The position numbers and the translations under genes are program-made. A model generated the notes under the pieces. The model searched no databases and was not told the origin of the DNA. It worked only from the letters and a program-made list of their open reading frames with translations. Below are positions 43,071 through 52,846 of a stretch of 56,674 bases of DNA, piece after piece (the stretch's first letter is position 1; each line of letters starts with the position of its first letter). The stretch comes from Methylobacillus sp. (lineage in GTDB: Bacteria; Pseudomonadota; Gammaproteobacteria; Burkholderiales; Burkholderiaceae_C), in NCBI GenBank assembly GCA_018607835.1, contig JABBAS010000011.1, forward strand, positions 1 to 56,674, read 5' to 3'.

Positions 43071-43083
43071 GACTCAGGACTCC

Positions 43084-43362
43084 TTAGACGCGATGCTGGT
43101 CGGTGTAGGGCATCAAAGCCAAAAAGCGCGCACGCTTGATAGCCGTGGTGACCTGACGCTGATAAATAGCGCGCGTGCCGGTTAAGCGCGCGGGGATGAT
43201 TTTGCCGTTTTCAGCAATGAAATCACGCAACGTATCGGTGTCTTTGTAGTCCACCTCTTCAACACCAGCAACGGTGAAACGGCAGAAACGCTTGCGCTTG
43301 AACAGCAGTGATTGTGTATTGCGCTTGCGCTTTGGATCAAATTTTTTACGGGGTGCAGCCAT
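43084..43362 (-). CDS. rpsR: 30S ribosomal protein S18
   Basis: A 92-residue basic ribosomal protein: [66 protein letters not shown] matches S18 throughout. It lies 13 nt upstream of rplI and 30 nt downstream of priB. Confidence 0.97.
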   Translation of the reverse strand: MAAPRKKFDPKRKRNTQSLLFKRKRFCRFTVAGVEEVDYKDTDTLRDFIAENGKIIPARLTGTRAIYQRQVTTAIKRARFLALMPYTDQHRV

Positions 43363-43392
43363 GATGAGCTTTCCTTGTTTTAGATATGCAGA

Positions 43393-43704
43393 CTAAGTGT
43401 GCAGTTCTTGAATATGAAATACGACGCCTTTTCCGTTTCGCGATGTATTTAAAAAGCCTCGGAAGTGAAACATCACTTTCAAGTCTTGTCTGGCTAAGGT
43501 CTGGGCAATTGCACCAAACGCTACGGCTTTCATTCGCAACTGAACCACTCTTTCCGAACCAGCTTCCTGCGTCTTCGATTCATGTACTAGCCATAAATCA
43601 AGGATGGGTAAACCGGCGGGGTTGTATCTCAGTGCGTTTAGCTCTTCCAGACTCGCGTGCAAGTCAAATTGATTGACCGACGCTAACATCGCATCAGCGG
43701 ACAC
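43393..43704 (-). CDS. priB: Primosomal replication protein N (PriB)
   Basis: A 103-residue OB-fold single-stranded-DNA-binding protein that helps restart stalled forks. The core ALRYNPAGLPILDLWLVHESKTQEAGSERVVQLRMKAVAFGAIAQTL and LKVMFHFRGFLNTSRNGKGVVFHIQEL fits PriB. The frame opens with a GTG directly after the rpsF stop (TAAGTG); an ATG five codons later is possible. Its place between rpsF and rpsR is the usual one in this group. Confidence 0.92.
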   Translation of the reverse strand: MSADAMLASVNQFDLHASLEELNALRYNPAGLPILDLWLVHESKTQEAGSERVVQLRMKAVAFGAIAQTLARQDLKVMFHFRGFLNTSRNGKGVVFHIQELHT

Positions 43705-44070
43705 TTAGGCGGCGGTCTCCTGCTGTTGGCTCTTACGAGCCTCTTCGCGCTCAACCGACTTCATCATCGCTGAAGGCGTTGTTTCGGCCTTCTTTTTGAG
43801 GATAGTCATGTGGCGCAACACAGCATCGTTAAATCTGAACGCATGCTCCAACTCGGCGACCACGGCTTGGTCGGCCTCGATGTTCAAGCAAACGTAGTGT
43901 GCCTTGCTCAGCTTGTTGATCTGGTAAGCCAGCTGACGGCGGCCCCAGTCTTCTTCACGGTGGATTTTTCCGCCCGCTGCAGTGATCGAGCCTTTGTAGC
44001 GTTCCAGCATGGCTGGAACTTGCTCGCTTTGGTCCGGATGAACCAACATAACGATTTCGTAATGACGCAT
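43705..44070 (-). CDS. rpsF: 30S ribosomal protein S6
   Basis: A 121-residue ribosomal protein starting [67 protein letters not shown], typical of S6, with a basic Lys/Glu-rich tail. The ATG at 44070 has GGAG a few bases upstream; the frame continues to 44127 but without a site. First gene of the rpsF operon. Confidence 0.97.
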   Translation of the reverse strand: MRHYEIVMLVHPDQSEQVPAMLERYKGSITAAGGKIHREEDWGRRQLAYQINKLSKAHYVCLNIEADQAVVAELEHAFRFNDAVLRHMTILKKKAETTPSAMMKSVEREEARKSQQQETAA

Positions 44071-44139
44071 CTTTTCTCCTTTTGGATTGAAACAACCACC
44101 CCTGAGCGTCAACACAGGGTGTGGCAAGGTTAGCCCGCA

Positions 44140-44145
44140 ATTATA
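44140..44145 (-). promoter_or_regulatory. -10 element (TATAAT) of the rpsF operon
   Basis: The minus strand has TATAAT 70 nt ahead of the rpsF ATG. No clear -35 is seen. A small AGCCCTT/AAGGGCT hairpin lies just upstream (44155-44175) and may close the transcript of the preceding symporter gene. Confidence 0.45.
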
Positions 44146-44186
44146 GCCCGATTTAGCCCTTGGGGGGAAAGGGCTATGGCCGGGCC

Positions 44187-46271
44187 TCAGGTGTCCTGTC
44201 GCGGGTACCGCAGCGACTCCACCATTCTTTGAACGGCTACGGGCGGGGGTGGGGTCATCAAACTAGCCAAAATGAGCACGGCGCACCCCACGGGTACACC
44301 GAATACACCCGCAGAAATAGGCTCGATACCCCACCAAAGCTCTACTGGGCCAGTCAAGTTGAAGACCCCACGCAGCCACGGCTGAGTCGTTGCCATGTAA
44401 TAGATCGTCACACCTAAGCCGCTCAACATACCCAAAATAGCGCCTGCGGCGTTAGCCCGTTTCCAGAAAATACCGAGCGTCAATGCAGGAAACAGCATGG
44501 AAGCGGCCAAAGAGAACGCCGCAGACACCAAAAACAAAATATCAGCGGGCTTTTGCGCGGCCACATACGCGGCGGCCAACGCAACGACCAACAGCAACAT
44601 TTTGGAAATCGTGACGCGCCTAGCGGTCGACGCCTTGGGGTCGATCAAGGTGTAATACACGTCGTGACTCAGCGCGTTAGCCATGGTTAACAACAAGCCA
44701 TCCGCGGTTGACAAGGCGGCGGCCAAGCCACCCGCGGCGATCAGGCCCGAAATCACATACGGTAAGCCCGCAATTTCAGCACTTGCCAACACAATGATGT
44801 CCGACCCAATGCTCAACTCATTGAGTTGCACAAGACCGTCTTGATTGACGTCTTTGACCGACAGCAAGCTGGCGTCGACCTTGCTCCACGCCGCCACCCA
44901 ATTCGGCAAGTCACTGAACGAAGAGCCGACCAAGTTATTGAAAATTTCATACTTGACCATCACCGCCAGAGCCGGCGCACTCAGGTACAGCAACAAGATA
45001 AAACCCAAGGACCAACCGACCGATTGCCGCGCGGCCCGCACACTGGGGGTCGTGTAGTAGCGCGCCAAGACATGCGGCAAGGCGGCGGTACCGAACACCA
45101 AACAAAAGACCAACGCCATGAAGTTCAGGCGAGAGGTCTCAAAACTTGCGCGACTGGATGCATCGCCATCCGGATCCCCCGCAAACGGCTCTGCGTGCCG
45201 CGGCATGCCATTGAGAGGCTGTGCCTTTTGGCGGGCAACCACCAAGGCCTCACGCCATCGCTGTTCGGCATCCTCAACATTGCGCGGCGTATTCGCCAAG
45301 GCGCGTTCCGACAGAATTTGCACATTTATTTCTGCACCCTCGGCGCGCTGCCGTGCCACCAACGCCTCTGCCGCTTGACGCTGCAGGCGTAACGCCTTTT
45401 CGGGCTCTGCCAACTTGCCCTCTAGGTCTAGCACTTGCTGACGAAAGATGGCCTGTACCGACTGCTCTCCCGCATCGGCGATTAGCACCTGCTCACGCGC
45501 TCCCACGGCCGCCAGCTGATACCGGTAGCTCACCTGGGGCACCGGGTTGCCGGTTTGCTGCACGGACAGCCAAACGACCGGAACGACGAACGCAATGATT
45601 AAGACGATATATTGCGCGACCTGTGTCCAAGTAACCGCGCGCATGCCCCCCAAAAAGGAACACACCAAAATGCCACCAAGCCCAAGAAAAACACCGAGCT
45701 CAAATGCCACGCCCACCAAGCGGGAGGCGATCAGACCGACGCCATAAATCTGCGCAACCACGTAAGTGAATGACACTAAGATAACCCCGAAAACGCCTAG
45801 CAAGCGCGGTGCAAACGTACCGTATCGCGCACCCAAAAAATCAGGAATAGTGAAACGCGCAAATTTCCGCAGGTACGGTGCCAGCAACAGGGCGACCAAG
45901 CAGTAGCCGCCGGTCCAGCCAAGAATGAAGGCCATCCCCCCGTAACCCGTCAGGTAGAGGGTGCCCGATAGTCCAATGAAGCTGGCAGCGGACATCCAAT
46001 CTGCTCCGGTCGCCATCCCGTTGTATGCCGCCGGTACGCTGCGGTCAGCAACGTAATAGGCATTGGCATCTGTGGTGCGGCACAGCACGCCAATGGTGGC
46101 GTAGACCCCGATGGTTGTGATCAAGAAAATAAAGCCAATCCACTCTCGCGACAAACCCCACAGCTCGCCCAACCACAGCAGCGCCACCAAGCCAATAAAC
46201 GCCATCGTGTACATCACGTACAAGCGGTTGAGTCGGCGCAACCACGGCAAGCTAGATCCACTAGCGCTCAA
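44187..46271 (-). CDS. Sodium:solute symporter (VC_2705/ActP-like), large subunit partner of DUF4212, with long coiled-coil insert
   Basis: Inner-membrane sodium/monocarboxylate-type symporter with about 13 membrane segments; family motifs include [45 protein letters not shown] and [24 protein letters not shown]. Length is 694 residues with a TTG start overlapping the upstream DUF4212 stop (TTGA). Compared with the second symporter at 50782 it has an extra insert of about 95 residues, rich in Glu/Gln/Arg and probably coiled coil (about 255-375), and an EF-hand-like loop [12 protein letters not shown] (474-485). The solute may be acetate, pyruvate or lactate; this is not shown by the sequence. 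Confidence 0.85.
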   Translation of the reverse strand: MSASGSSLPWLRRLNRLYVMYTMAFIGLVALLWLGELWGLSREWIGFIFLITTIGVYATIGVLCRTTDANAYYVADRSVPAAYNGMATGADWMSAASFIGLSGTLYLTGYGGMAFILGWTGGYCLVALLLAPYLRKFARFTIPDFLGARYGTFAPRLLGVFGVILVSFTYVVAQIYGVGLIASRLVGVAFELGVFLGLGGILVCSFLGGMRAVTWTQVAQYIVLIIAFVVPVVWLSVQQTGNPVPQVSYRYQLAAVGAREQVLIADAGEQSVQAIFRQQVLDLEGKLAEPEKALRLQRQAAEALVARQRAEGAEINVQILSERALANTPRNVEDAEQRWREALVVARQKAQPLNGMPRHAEPFAGDPDGDASSRASFETSRLNFMALVFCLVFGTAALPHVLARYYTTPSVRAARQSVGWSLGFILLLYLSAPALAVMVKYEIFNNLVGSSFSDLPNWVAAWSKVDASLLSVKDVNQDGLVQLNELSIGSDIIVLASAEIAGLPYVISGLIAAGGLAAALSTADGLLLTMANALSHDVYYTLIDPKASTARRVTISKMLLLVVALAAAYVAAQKPADILFLVSAAFSLAASMLFPALTLGIFWKRANAAGAILGMLSGLGVTIYYMATTQPWLRGVFNLTGPVELWWGIEPISAGVFGVPVGCAVLILASLMTPPPPVAVQRMVESLRYPRQDT

Positions 46272-46669
46272 GGCTCGCCCTCCTCTAGGCCATAGAGACC
46301 ATCCAAGCGGTGCGCTAACCACGCATATGCGACCGTAATGAACAGGTATACGAAGAGACTACCCTGAGCAGCCATCCAATAGCTGAAAGGCCATCCAAAA
46401 AAAGTAAATGCCAAGTCACGTGCGTAGTAGGTCGTGACGAAGGTCACGACCATCCATAGCAACAGCAGCCAGCCGGTTAGGCGCTTGATACGCCGCCAGT
46501 GCGCACGCTTGCGCGCGCGCATGGCCTCCATGGCCCGCTCGGCCTGCCTTTCGAACGGCCCCACCGGTGTGGGCGTCACCCCTCCCAACGCGTCCGAGGG
46601 AGCGGGCGCATCGCGTTGCCCGATCGCGCCGCTCGCTTGCGTTTCCGACCCGTATGTCGCCTCTGTCAT
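46268..46669 (-). CDS. DUF4212-family small membrane subunit of a sodium:solute symporter
   Basis: A 133-residue membrane protein with a charged N-terminal tail (about 1-65) and two membrane segments (LTGWLLLLWMVVTFVTTYYARDLAF and MAAQGSLFVYLFITVAYAWLA); FFGWPFSYWMAAQGSLFVY is the DUF4212 hallmark. These proteins are always found paired with VC_2705-type symporters. The stop is TGA overlapped by the TTG start of the symporter. It lies 35 nt downstream of ppsA on the same strand. The long N-terminal tail is not seen in the second DUF4212 gene at 52595. Confidence 0.88.
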   Translation of the reverse strand: MTEATYGSETQASGAIGQRDAPAPSDALGGVTPTPVGPFERQAERAMEAMRARKRAHWRRIKRLTGWLLLLWMVVTFVTTYYARDLAFTFFGWPFSYWMAAQGSLFVYLFITVAYAWLAHRLDGLYGLEEGEP

Positions 46670-46704
46670 GACGCCGTCAGTGAAGCCCGCTCAGCAACGG
46701 CGCT

Positions 46705-49119
46705 CTAAGAGCGGCCGCTCGCCAAGCGCTTCCACGTTTGGACAACCGTATCCGGATTTAGCGAAATAGAGCTGATGCCCTCGTCCACCAACCACTGTGC
46801 AAAATCAGGGTGGTCGCTAGGGCCTTGACCGCAAATACCCACGTACTTTCCTTGCGCCTTGCACGCCTGAATGGCGCGCACCAGCAAGGCCTTTACAGCG
46901 GGATCACGCTCATCAAAATCTGCTGCCAACAACGCCAACCCGGAATCACGATCCAAGCCAAGCGTCAACTGTGTCAGGTCATTGGAACCAATGGAGAAGC
47001 CATCGAAATACTGCAAAAAGTCTTCCGCCAAAATGGCGTTGCTTGGGACCTCACACATCATGACGATCTTCAGATCATTTTCGCCCCGCTTCAACCCTTT
47101 ACCTGCAAGCAACTCGGTCACTGCTTTGGCTTGCCCGACGGTGCGAACGAACGGGACCATGATTTGCACATTGGTCAATCCCATCTCATCACGCACCCGC
47201 TTCAAGGCATCACACTCCATCGCAAACGCCGCGCCAAAGTCTGCGCTGATATAGCGAGAAGCGCCACGGAATCCGAGCATGGGGTTTTCTTCATCCGGCT
47301 CATAGCGTGACCCACCAATGAGTTTGCGATACTCGTTGGACTTGAAGTCAGATAAACGCACAATCACCGGCTTAGGCCAATACGCGGCAGCAATGGTGGC
47401 CACGCCCTCGGCCACCTTGTCAACATAAAACGCGGTTGGCGAGGCGTGTCCACGGGCGACCGACTCAACGGCCTTCTTCAAATCAGCATCAATGTGCGGA
47501 TAGTCCAAAATGGCCTTGGGGTGCACGCCGATGTTGTTGTTGATGATGAACTCCAAGCGCGCCAAACCGACGCCTTCGTTAGGCAATTGGCAGAAGTCAA
47601 AAGCGAGCTGCGGATTGCCAACGTTCATCATGATCTTCACATCCAACGCAGGCATCTCGCCACGCTGCACCTCGGACACCTCGGTTTCCAACAGACCCTC
47701 ATAGACGTTCCCGGTGTCGCCTTCAGCGCAACTCACCGTGACCAAGCTCCCCTCGGTCAGCGTTTCCGTCGCATCACCGCAACCAACCACCGCGGGGATA
47801 CCCAGCTCACGGGCAATGATCGCCGCGTGGCAAGTCCGGCCACCTCGGTTGGTCACAATGGCACTGGCGCGCTTCATGACGGGCTCCCAATTAGGGTCCG
47901 TCATGTCTGTCACCAAAATATCCCCCGGCTGAACTTTGTCCATATCGGCGATATCGTCAACCAAGCGCACCGGGCCTGCGCCGATTTTTTGCCCAATTGC
48001 TCGGCCTGAGACCAGCACCTGGCTGGAACCAAGCAAGGTATATCGTTGCTCGACCTTACCCTTGGCCTGGCTCTTCACGGTTTCAGGCCGCGCTTGCAAG
48101 ATGTACAGCAGCCCATCGTTACCGTCTTTACCCCACTCAATGTCCATGGGCCGGCCGTAATGGGCCTCAATCACCATGGCGTAGTGGGCTAGTTGGGTGA
48201 CGTCCGCATCGCTCAGGCTATAGCGGTTACGCAACTCACCCGCCACATCAACCGTCTTGACCAACTGGCCTGTTGCGGCTTTTTCTTCTGGCGTCGAAAA
48301 CACCATTTGAAGGAGCTTGGATCCCAAGTTACGCCGGATAACCGCGCGGTTGCCAGCAGCCAACATGGGCTTGTGCACGTAGAACTCATCCGGATTCACC
48401 GCGCCCTGCACCACCGTCTCGCCTAGACCATAGCTCGATGTGATGAAGACCACGTCCTCAAAACCCGACTCCGTATCGATGGTAAACATCACGCCCGCGG
48501 CGCCCAGATCCGACCGAACCATGCGCTGAACACCGGCACTCAGGGCCACATCGGCGTGCGCAAACCCCTTGTGAACCCGATAGCTAATGGCCCGATCGTT
48601 ATAAAGAGAAGCAAACACCTCTTTCATCTTGTGCAAGATGGCATCGATGCCCACCACGTTCAGAAACGTTTCCTGCTGGCCAGCGAACGAGGCGTCCGGC
48701 AAGTCTTCTGCCGTTGCCGACGAACGCACCGCAAAACTGGCTTGTGGGTTGTCACCACTGAGGTCCGCAAATGCAGCGCGAATGGCCTGTTCTAGCGATG
48801 GGGGAAACGGCTGCGCCTCTACCCATGCACGGATGTCAGCGCCAGCTTGAGCCAGTGCGCGAACGTCCTCGACATCCAAGGCGTCCAAACGTGCGTTGAT
48901 CTTCTGCGTCAGGCCATCGTGGGCGAGAAACGCGCGAAAGGCATGGGCCGTGGTAGCAAAACCCGTCGGTACGCGAACCCCTTCCGGTAATTGAGAGATC
49001 ATCTCGCCCAGGCTGGCATTCTTGCCACCCACGACCTCTACATCGCTGTTTCTCAACAGCTCAAATGGCACGACCAAGGCGGTCGCGTCAAAGCGATCTG
49101 AGGGGTTAGTTTCAGACAT
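46705..49119 (-). CDS. ppsA: Phosphoenolpyruvate synthase PpsA
   Basis: Converts pyruvate and ATP to PEP for gluconeogenesis. From the ATG at 49119, which has GGAG eight bases upstream, it has 804 residues (E. coli 792). It shows the N-terminal ATP-binding domain ([42 protein letters not shown]), the phosphohistidine region [25 protein letters not shown] and the C-terminal barrel ending [23 protein letters not shown]. The TTG at 49125 is less likely. The PpsR regulator is divergent, and a DUF4212/symporter pair follows on the same strand. Confidence 0.96.
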   Translation of the reverse strand: MSETNPSDRFDATALVVPFELLRNSDVEVVGGKNASLGEMISQLPEGVRVPTGFATTAHAFRAFLAHDGLTQKINARLDALDVEDVRALAQAGADIRAWVEAQPFPPSLEQAIRAAFADLSGDNPQASFAVRSSATAEDLPDASFAGQQETFLNVVGIDAILHKMKEVFASLYNDRAISYRVHKGFAHADVALSAGVQRMVRSDLGAAGVMFTIDTESGFEDVVFITSSYGLGETVVQGAVNPDEFYVHKPMLAAGNRAVIRRNLGSKLLQMVFSTPEEKAATGQLVKTVDVAGELRNRYSLSDADVTQLAHYAMVIEAHYGRPMDIEWGKDGNDGLLYILQARPETVKSQAKGKVEQRYTLLGSSQVLVSGRAIGQKIGAGPVRLVDDIADMDKVQPGDILVTDMTDPNWEPVMKRASAIVTNRGGRTCHAAIIARELGIPAVVGCGDATETLTEGSLVTVSCAEGDTGNVYEGLLETEVSEVQRGEMPALDVKIMMNVGNPQLAFDFCQLPNEGVGLARLEFIINNNIGVHPKAILDYPHIDADLKKAVESVARGHASPTAFYVDKVAEGVATIAAAYWPKPVIVRLSDFKSNEYRKLIGGSRYEPDEENPMLGFRGASRYISADFGAAFAMECDALKRVRDEMGLTNVQIMVPFVRTVGQAKAVTELLAGKGLKRGENDLKIVMMCEVPSNAILAEDFLQYFDGFSIGSNDLTQLTLGLDRDSGLALLAADFDERDPAVKALLVRAIQACKAQGKYVGICGQGPSDHPDFAQWLVDEGISSISLNPDTVVQTWKRLASGRS

Positions 49120-49240
49120 ACACAAGACTCCACAAAGTTATAAATGCGGTCTCGCAGCAACAGCCAAGTACAGGCTTTGTTTGTTCTCGTTGTTACCATG
49201 CATAGGCTGCGAGCGGGTTAAGCTTATTGTAGGCGGCTAA

Positions 49241-49254
49241 GCAAACGCGTTTGC
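49241..49254. promoter_or_regulatory. 14-bp palindrome in the divergent ppsA/ppsR promoter region
   Basis: GCAAACGCGTTTGC is a perfect palindrome with central CG, the style of operator used by LacI/GalR-family repressors. It lies about midway in the 207-nt gap between ppsA and ppsR. No matching regulator gene is in the window. Confidence 0.4.
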
Positions 49255-49326
49255 GGTGTGCTCGCAAATATGCGCCCTCTGAAAACCCGCAAAAATAAAC
49301 ATAAGCAATTGATTTAAAACAATATT

Positions 49327-50142
49327 ATGAACAGAACCGTGTTTTTTCTTTCCGATGGCACCGGCATCACCGCCGAAACCTTCGGTGGCGCCATCATGGC
49401 GCAATTCGAAATCACGCCACGCCGCGTGCGCCTGCCCTACATCGACAACGTCGATAAGGCACATCAGATCGTTAGGCAAATCAACCACACCGCTGAAATT
49501 GAGGGGCAACGTCCCATTGTTTTCTCAACACTGGTCAACATGGAGGTGCTCAGCGTCATCAAAGCAAACTGCCACGGCATGCTGCTAGACATGTTTGCCA
49601 CCTTTGTGGAACCGCTGGAAAAGGAGCTGAAACTGACCTCCAACCACCGCGTCGGGCGCTTCTCCAACGTCACCAAGTCGCAGGAATATCACGACCGCAT
49701 GGAGGCCATCAACTTCTCGCTGGCACACGATGATGGGCAAAGTAACCGTGACTTGGCCAGCTCAGACATTATTTTGATCGGCGTGAGTCGCAGTGGTAAA
49801 ACGCCAACCTCTCTGTATTTGGCGATGCAATATGGGCTCAAGGCATCCAACTACCCACTCATCCCAGAAGATTTTGATCGCCGCGAACTCCCGCCGGCAC
49901 TGGTCCCGTTTAAGAAGAAGATTTTTGGGCTGACCATTCAACCGGAGCGCCTGAGTGAAATCCGTCACGAGCGCCGCCCAGACTCCAAGTACGCCAGCCT
50001 AGAAAATTGCCGCCACGAGGTGCATGAGGCGGAGTCCATGATGCGGCGAGAGGGCATACGCTGGCTATCGACAACGACCAAGTCGATTGAAGAGATTGCC
50101 ACGACCGTTTTGCAGGACCTGGAACCAACACAGAACTTCTAA
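49327..50142 (+). CDS. ppsR: PEP synthase regulatory protein PpsR (kinase/pyrophosphorylase, DUF299)
   Basis: A 271-residue bifunctional enzyme that inactivates PpsA by ADP-dependent phosphorylation of the catalytic-domain threonine and reactivates it by phosphorolysis. The family marks are FFLSDGTGITAETFGGAIMAQF, the P-loop GVSRSGKTPTSLYLAMQYGLKASNYPL and the C-terminal SMMRREGIRWLSTTTKSIEEIATTVL. Length fits (270-280). It is divergent from ppsA across about 207 nt; the partner pair is seen here at its usual place. Confidence 0.95.
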   Translation: MNRTVFFLSDGTGITAETFGGAIMAQFEITPRRVRLPYIDNVDKAHQIVRQINHTAEIEGQRPIVFSTLVNMEVLSVIKANCHGMLLDMFATFVEPLEKELKLTSNHRVGRFSNVTKSQEYHDRMEAINFSLAHDDGQSNRDLASSDIILIGVSRSGKTPTSLYLAMQYGLKASNYPLIPEDFDRRELPPALVPFKKKIFGLTIQPERLSEIRHERRPDSKYASLENCRHEVHEAESMMRREGIRWLSTTTKSIEEIATTVLQDLEPTQNF

Positions 50143-50181
50143 GACCCGCCAGCGCCTGCCACTGAGGCGCCGAGCCATGAC

Positions 50182-50637
50182 TCAGTTGTTGCGCTGCGCA
50201 TCCCGCTCCGCGGCTAGTTTGGCCGCTTTTTCTTCCAGCTCTTGGGCGCGCTTCTCATCGGCGACACGCTCCTTCTCCAACTTTCGCGCACTCTTGACCC
50301 CCAAGTGCGCATGCCGGCTAAGCGCGAAGTTAAAGATCAACTTACACCAGATGGTCACACCGGCAATCGCCGTCCATTCGTCTTTGGGCAGGGTCGCGCT
50401 AACAACTCCCAAGATGACGCTGAGGGTGACGGTCGCCGCAATGAGGTTGCTTGCCAAGGTAAACGGGGCGAATTTGGCTGGATTCGGCGGCGCCTCTCCC
50501 TCCTTCAAGGCCACACTAGAAAAGTCGCGCTTAACCGCGATACGCCACGCCTGTCGATACCAAACAAACGTGACGGGAAACAAAGCCAAAAACAACACCC
50601 ACGTAATAATCAAGTCAACGTAAACATACATAGCCAT
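50182..50637 (-). CDS. Small membrane protein with C-terminal coiled coil (unknown function)
   Basis: I do not recognise the family. The 151-residue protein has an N-terminal membrane segment (YVDLIITWVLFLALFPVTFVW), a second pair near residues 57-82 and 88-106 and a charged coiled-coil tail (ARKLEKERVADEKRAQELEEKAAKLAAERDAQ). It converges on ppsR with a 39-nt gap. ATG at 50637. Soluble tail on the cytoplasmic side is likely. Confidence 0.6.
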   Translation of the reverse strand: MAMYVYVDLIITWVLFLALFPVTFVWYRQAWRIAVKRDFSSVALKEGEAPPNPAKFAPFTLASNLIAATVTLSVILGVVSATLPKDEWTAIAGVTIWCKLIFNFALSRHAHLGVKSARKLEKERVADEKRAQELEEKAAKLAAERDAQRNN

Positions 50638-50692
50638 AAGTGGATGATCGCTTTCGAAACAGAAAATCAGTTGTTACTACACACGCAAAAAG

Positions 50693-50726
50693 AAAAAAGC
50701 CCTGAAGCACAAGCCACAGGGCTTTT
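50693..50726. terminator. Rho-independent terminator of the second symporter operon
   Basis: On the minus strand AAAAGCCCTG (complement of 50717-50726) pairs with CAGGGCTTTT (complement of 50695-50704) and T-rich sequence follows. It lies past the stop of the symporter gene at 50782. Confidence 0.8.
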
Positions 50727-50736
50727 CTATTTTGGC

Positions 50737-50766
50737 TGTATCTGCAAGGCATGCCTTGCAGATACA
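50737..50766. repeat. 30-bp perfect palindrome after the second symporter gene
   Basis: The sequence reads the same on both strands across 30 bp; its core is GCAAGGCATGCCTTGC (50744-50759). In RNA it would form a 13-bp stem with a 4-nt loop, between the symporter stop (50782) and the terminator at 50693-50726. It may stabilise the mRNA 3' end or be a protein-binding site. Confidence 0.7.
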
Positions 50767-50781
50767 ACCGCCGCTCAAGGC

Positions 50782-52584
50782 TTAATGGCCAGTCGCAGCG
50801 CCCGCCCCTGTGGGGATACGGATGCTCTCAACCATTTCTTGCACTTCAACAGGTGGTGGAGAAGTCATCTTACACACCGCATAGGCGACAACGAAGTTGA
50901 CAATCGCACCGATGGTACCAATGGCATTTGGTTCGATACCGAACCAGCCGTTGTTACCGCCGACAAAGTCCACGAACTCGGTGCCCTTGATGAACAAGAT
51001 ACCTTTGTGCGCAAACACGTAGACCAACGTCGTCGTCAGACCAGCGACCATACCCGCAATGGCACCTTCGCTGTTCATGGTCTTGGAGAAGATACCCATC
51101 AAGATAGCTGGGAACAATGAGCTGCCTGCGATACCGAAGGCCAAAGCCACGGTACCCGCCGCAAAGCCTGGCGGATTCAAGCCCAGATAGCCTGCGACGA
51201 AAACCGCCACCGCCATAGACACTTTACCGGCCAGTAGCTCGCTCTTCTCACTGATTTCGGGGTTAAACACGCCCTTGATCAAGTCGTGCGACACAGCTGA
51301 AGAAATCGCCATCAACAAGCCTGCAGCCGTTGACAACGCAGCAGCCAAACCACCCGCAGCAACCAAGGCAATCACCCAGTTAGGCAACAGCGCAATTTCA
51401 GGGTTGGCCAACACGATAATGTCAGCGTTCACACCCAATTCATTACCCTGCCAGCCAGCGGCATCTGCCTTGGCTTTAACGGCTTCATTTTTGGTTGCGT
51501 CGTTGTAGTACTGGATACGGCCATCACCGTTCTTGTCAGTGAACTTCAAGAGACCAGTCACTTCCCAACGCTTCATCCAGTCTGGACGCTGCTCATAAAC
51601 GATGCTGCTTTCTTCGGCAAACAAGTCGCCACCCGATTTAACAGCCGTGTTCACGGTCGCATGCAGGTTCAGCTTAGCCATCGCACCAACAGCAGGCGCC
51701 GTTGTGTAAAGCAAGGCAATAAACACCAACGCCCAACCAGCAGACTTACGCGCATCGGACACACGGCGAACCGTGAAGAAGCGAACAATCACGTGAGGCA
51801 AACCGGCTGTACCAATCATCAGTGACACGGTGTACATGAACATGTTCAACATGTCGCCACGACTGTTGGTCGTGTATTCCGCAAAACCGAGGTCGGTCAC
51901 CACCTGGTCCAACTTAGCGAGCAGCGACACATCGCCACCAGCAAAGTTACTACCCAGACCCAACTGTGGGAAAGGGTTGCCGGTCAGGTTCAATGAAATG
52001 AACACAGCAGGCACGGTGTAGGCCAAGATCAACACACAGTACTGAGCGACCTGTGTATACGTGATGCCCTTCATACCGCCAAACACGGCGTAAGCAAACA
52101 CGATGCCCATACCAATGTAGATACCCATCTCTTTCGTCACGCCCAAGAAGCGCGAGAAAGCCACGCCCACACCGGTCATTTGACCAATGATGTACGTGAT
52201 AGACGCCACCAACAAACACACAACCGCAATAGTGCGTGCCGTCTTAGAGTAGAAGCGATCACCGATGAATTCTGGCACCGTGAACTTACCGAACTTACGC
52301 AGGTAAGGCGCCAAGAGCATCGCCAGCAACACGTAGCCGCCGGTCCAACCCATCAGGAAAACGGCACCGCCGTAGCCCATATTTGCGATCAAACCCGCCA
52401 TCGAAATGAAGGAGGCAGCAGACATCCAGTCAGCAGCAGTTGCCATACCGTTCACAACGGGATTGACGTCACCACCCGCTACATAGAACTCGCTTGTGCT
52501 TCCGGCGCGGGCCCAAAACGCGATACCGAGGTACAGCGCAAAGGACATGCCCACGACAACGTAGGTAATTGTTTGTAATTCCAT
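50782..52584 (-). CDS. Sodium:solute symporter (VC_2705/ActP-like), second copy
   Basis: A 600-residue inner-membrane symporter with about 13 membrane segments and motifs [66 protein letters not shown] and [27 protein letters not shown]. The ATG at 52584 has a GGGG site. It carries an EF-hand-like loop DKNGDGRIQYYN (about 350-361) in the same place as the first symporter. It lacks the 95-residue insert of that copy. It is paired with the DUF4212 gene just upstream (11 nt). Confidence 0.88.
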   Translation of the reverse strand: MELQTITYVVVGMSFALYLGIAFWARAGSTSEFYVAGGDVNPVVNGMATAADWMSAASFISMAGLIANMGYGGAVFLMGWTGGYVLLAMLLAPYLRKFGKFTVPEFIGDRFYSKTARTIAVVCLLVASITYIIGQMTGVGVAFSRFLGVTKEMGIYIGMGIVFAYAVFGGMKGITYTQVAQYCVLILAYTVPAVFISLNLTGNPFPQLGLGSNFAGGDVSLLAKLDQVVTDLGFAEYTTNSRGDMLNMFMYTVSLMIGTAGLPHVIVRFFTVRRVSDARKSAGWALVFIALLYTTAPAVGAMAKLNLHATVNTAVKSGGDLFAEESSIVYEQRPDWMKRWEVTGLLKFTDKNGDGRIQYYNDATKNEAVKAKADAAGWQGNELGVNADIIVLANPEIALLPNWVIALVAAGGLAAALSTAAGLLMAISSAVSHDLIKGVFNPEISEKSELLAGKVSMAVAVFVAGYLGLNPPGFAAGTVALAFGIAGSSLFPAILMGIFSKTMNSEGAIAGMVAGLTTTLVYVFAHKGILFIKGTEFVDFVGGNNGWFGIEPNAIGTIGAIVNFVVAYAVCKMTSPPPVEVQEMVESIRIPTGAGAATGH

Positions 52585-52594
52585 TTGAGACCCC

Positions 52595-52846
52595 TTATTC
52601 GTCACTCACGCCGAAAGCGCGATCGATCTCGCCCATCTTCTTTACATAGTAGTAAATCAGAATCAGAAAGACGTAGATTGAGCCCTGTTGGGCAAACCAG
52701 AATCCCAGCGGGTAACCGCCGAGGTGAATGGTATTGAGAGCGGGTGCAAACAAAATACCGGCGCCATACGAAGCTAAGAACCATACGATGAGGATCCTAG
52801 TCAGCAGGCTGAGCGTTGCTGCCCAGTAACCTTTGCTGTCATTCAT
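52595..52846 (-). CDS. DUF4212-family small membrane subunit, second copy
   Basis: An 83-residue membrane protein with two membrane segments (LLTRILIVWFLASYGAGILFA and QQGSIYVFLILIYYYVKKM) and the DUF4212 mark GGYPLGFWFAQQGSIYVF. The ATG at 52846 is favoured because GGAG is 9 nt upstream; an ATG at 52855 sits against that site and the frame reaches 52900. It pairs with the symporter at 50782. Confidence 0.88.
   Translation of the reverse strand: MNDSKGYWAATLSLLTRILIVWFLASYGAGILFAPALNTIHLGGYPLGFWFAQQGSIYVFLILIYYYVKKMGEIDRAFGVSDE

Noticed and set aside
43084..44070. CRISPR or tandem repeats anywhere in the window
   Set aside because: No regularly spaced repeats were found; all repeats seen are single hairpins or palindromes.
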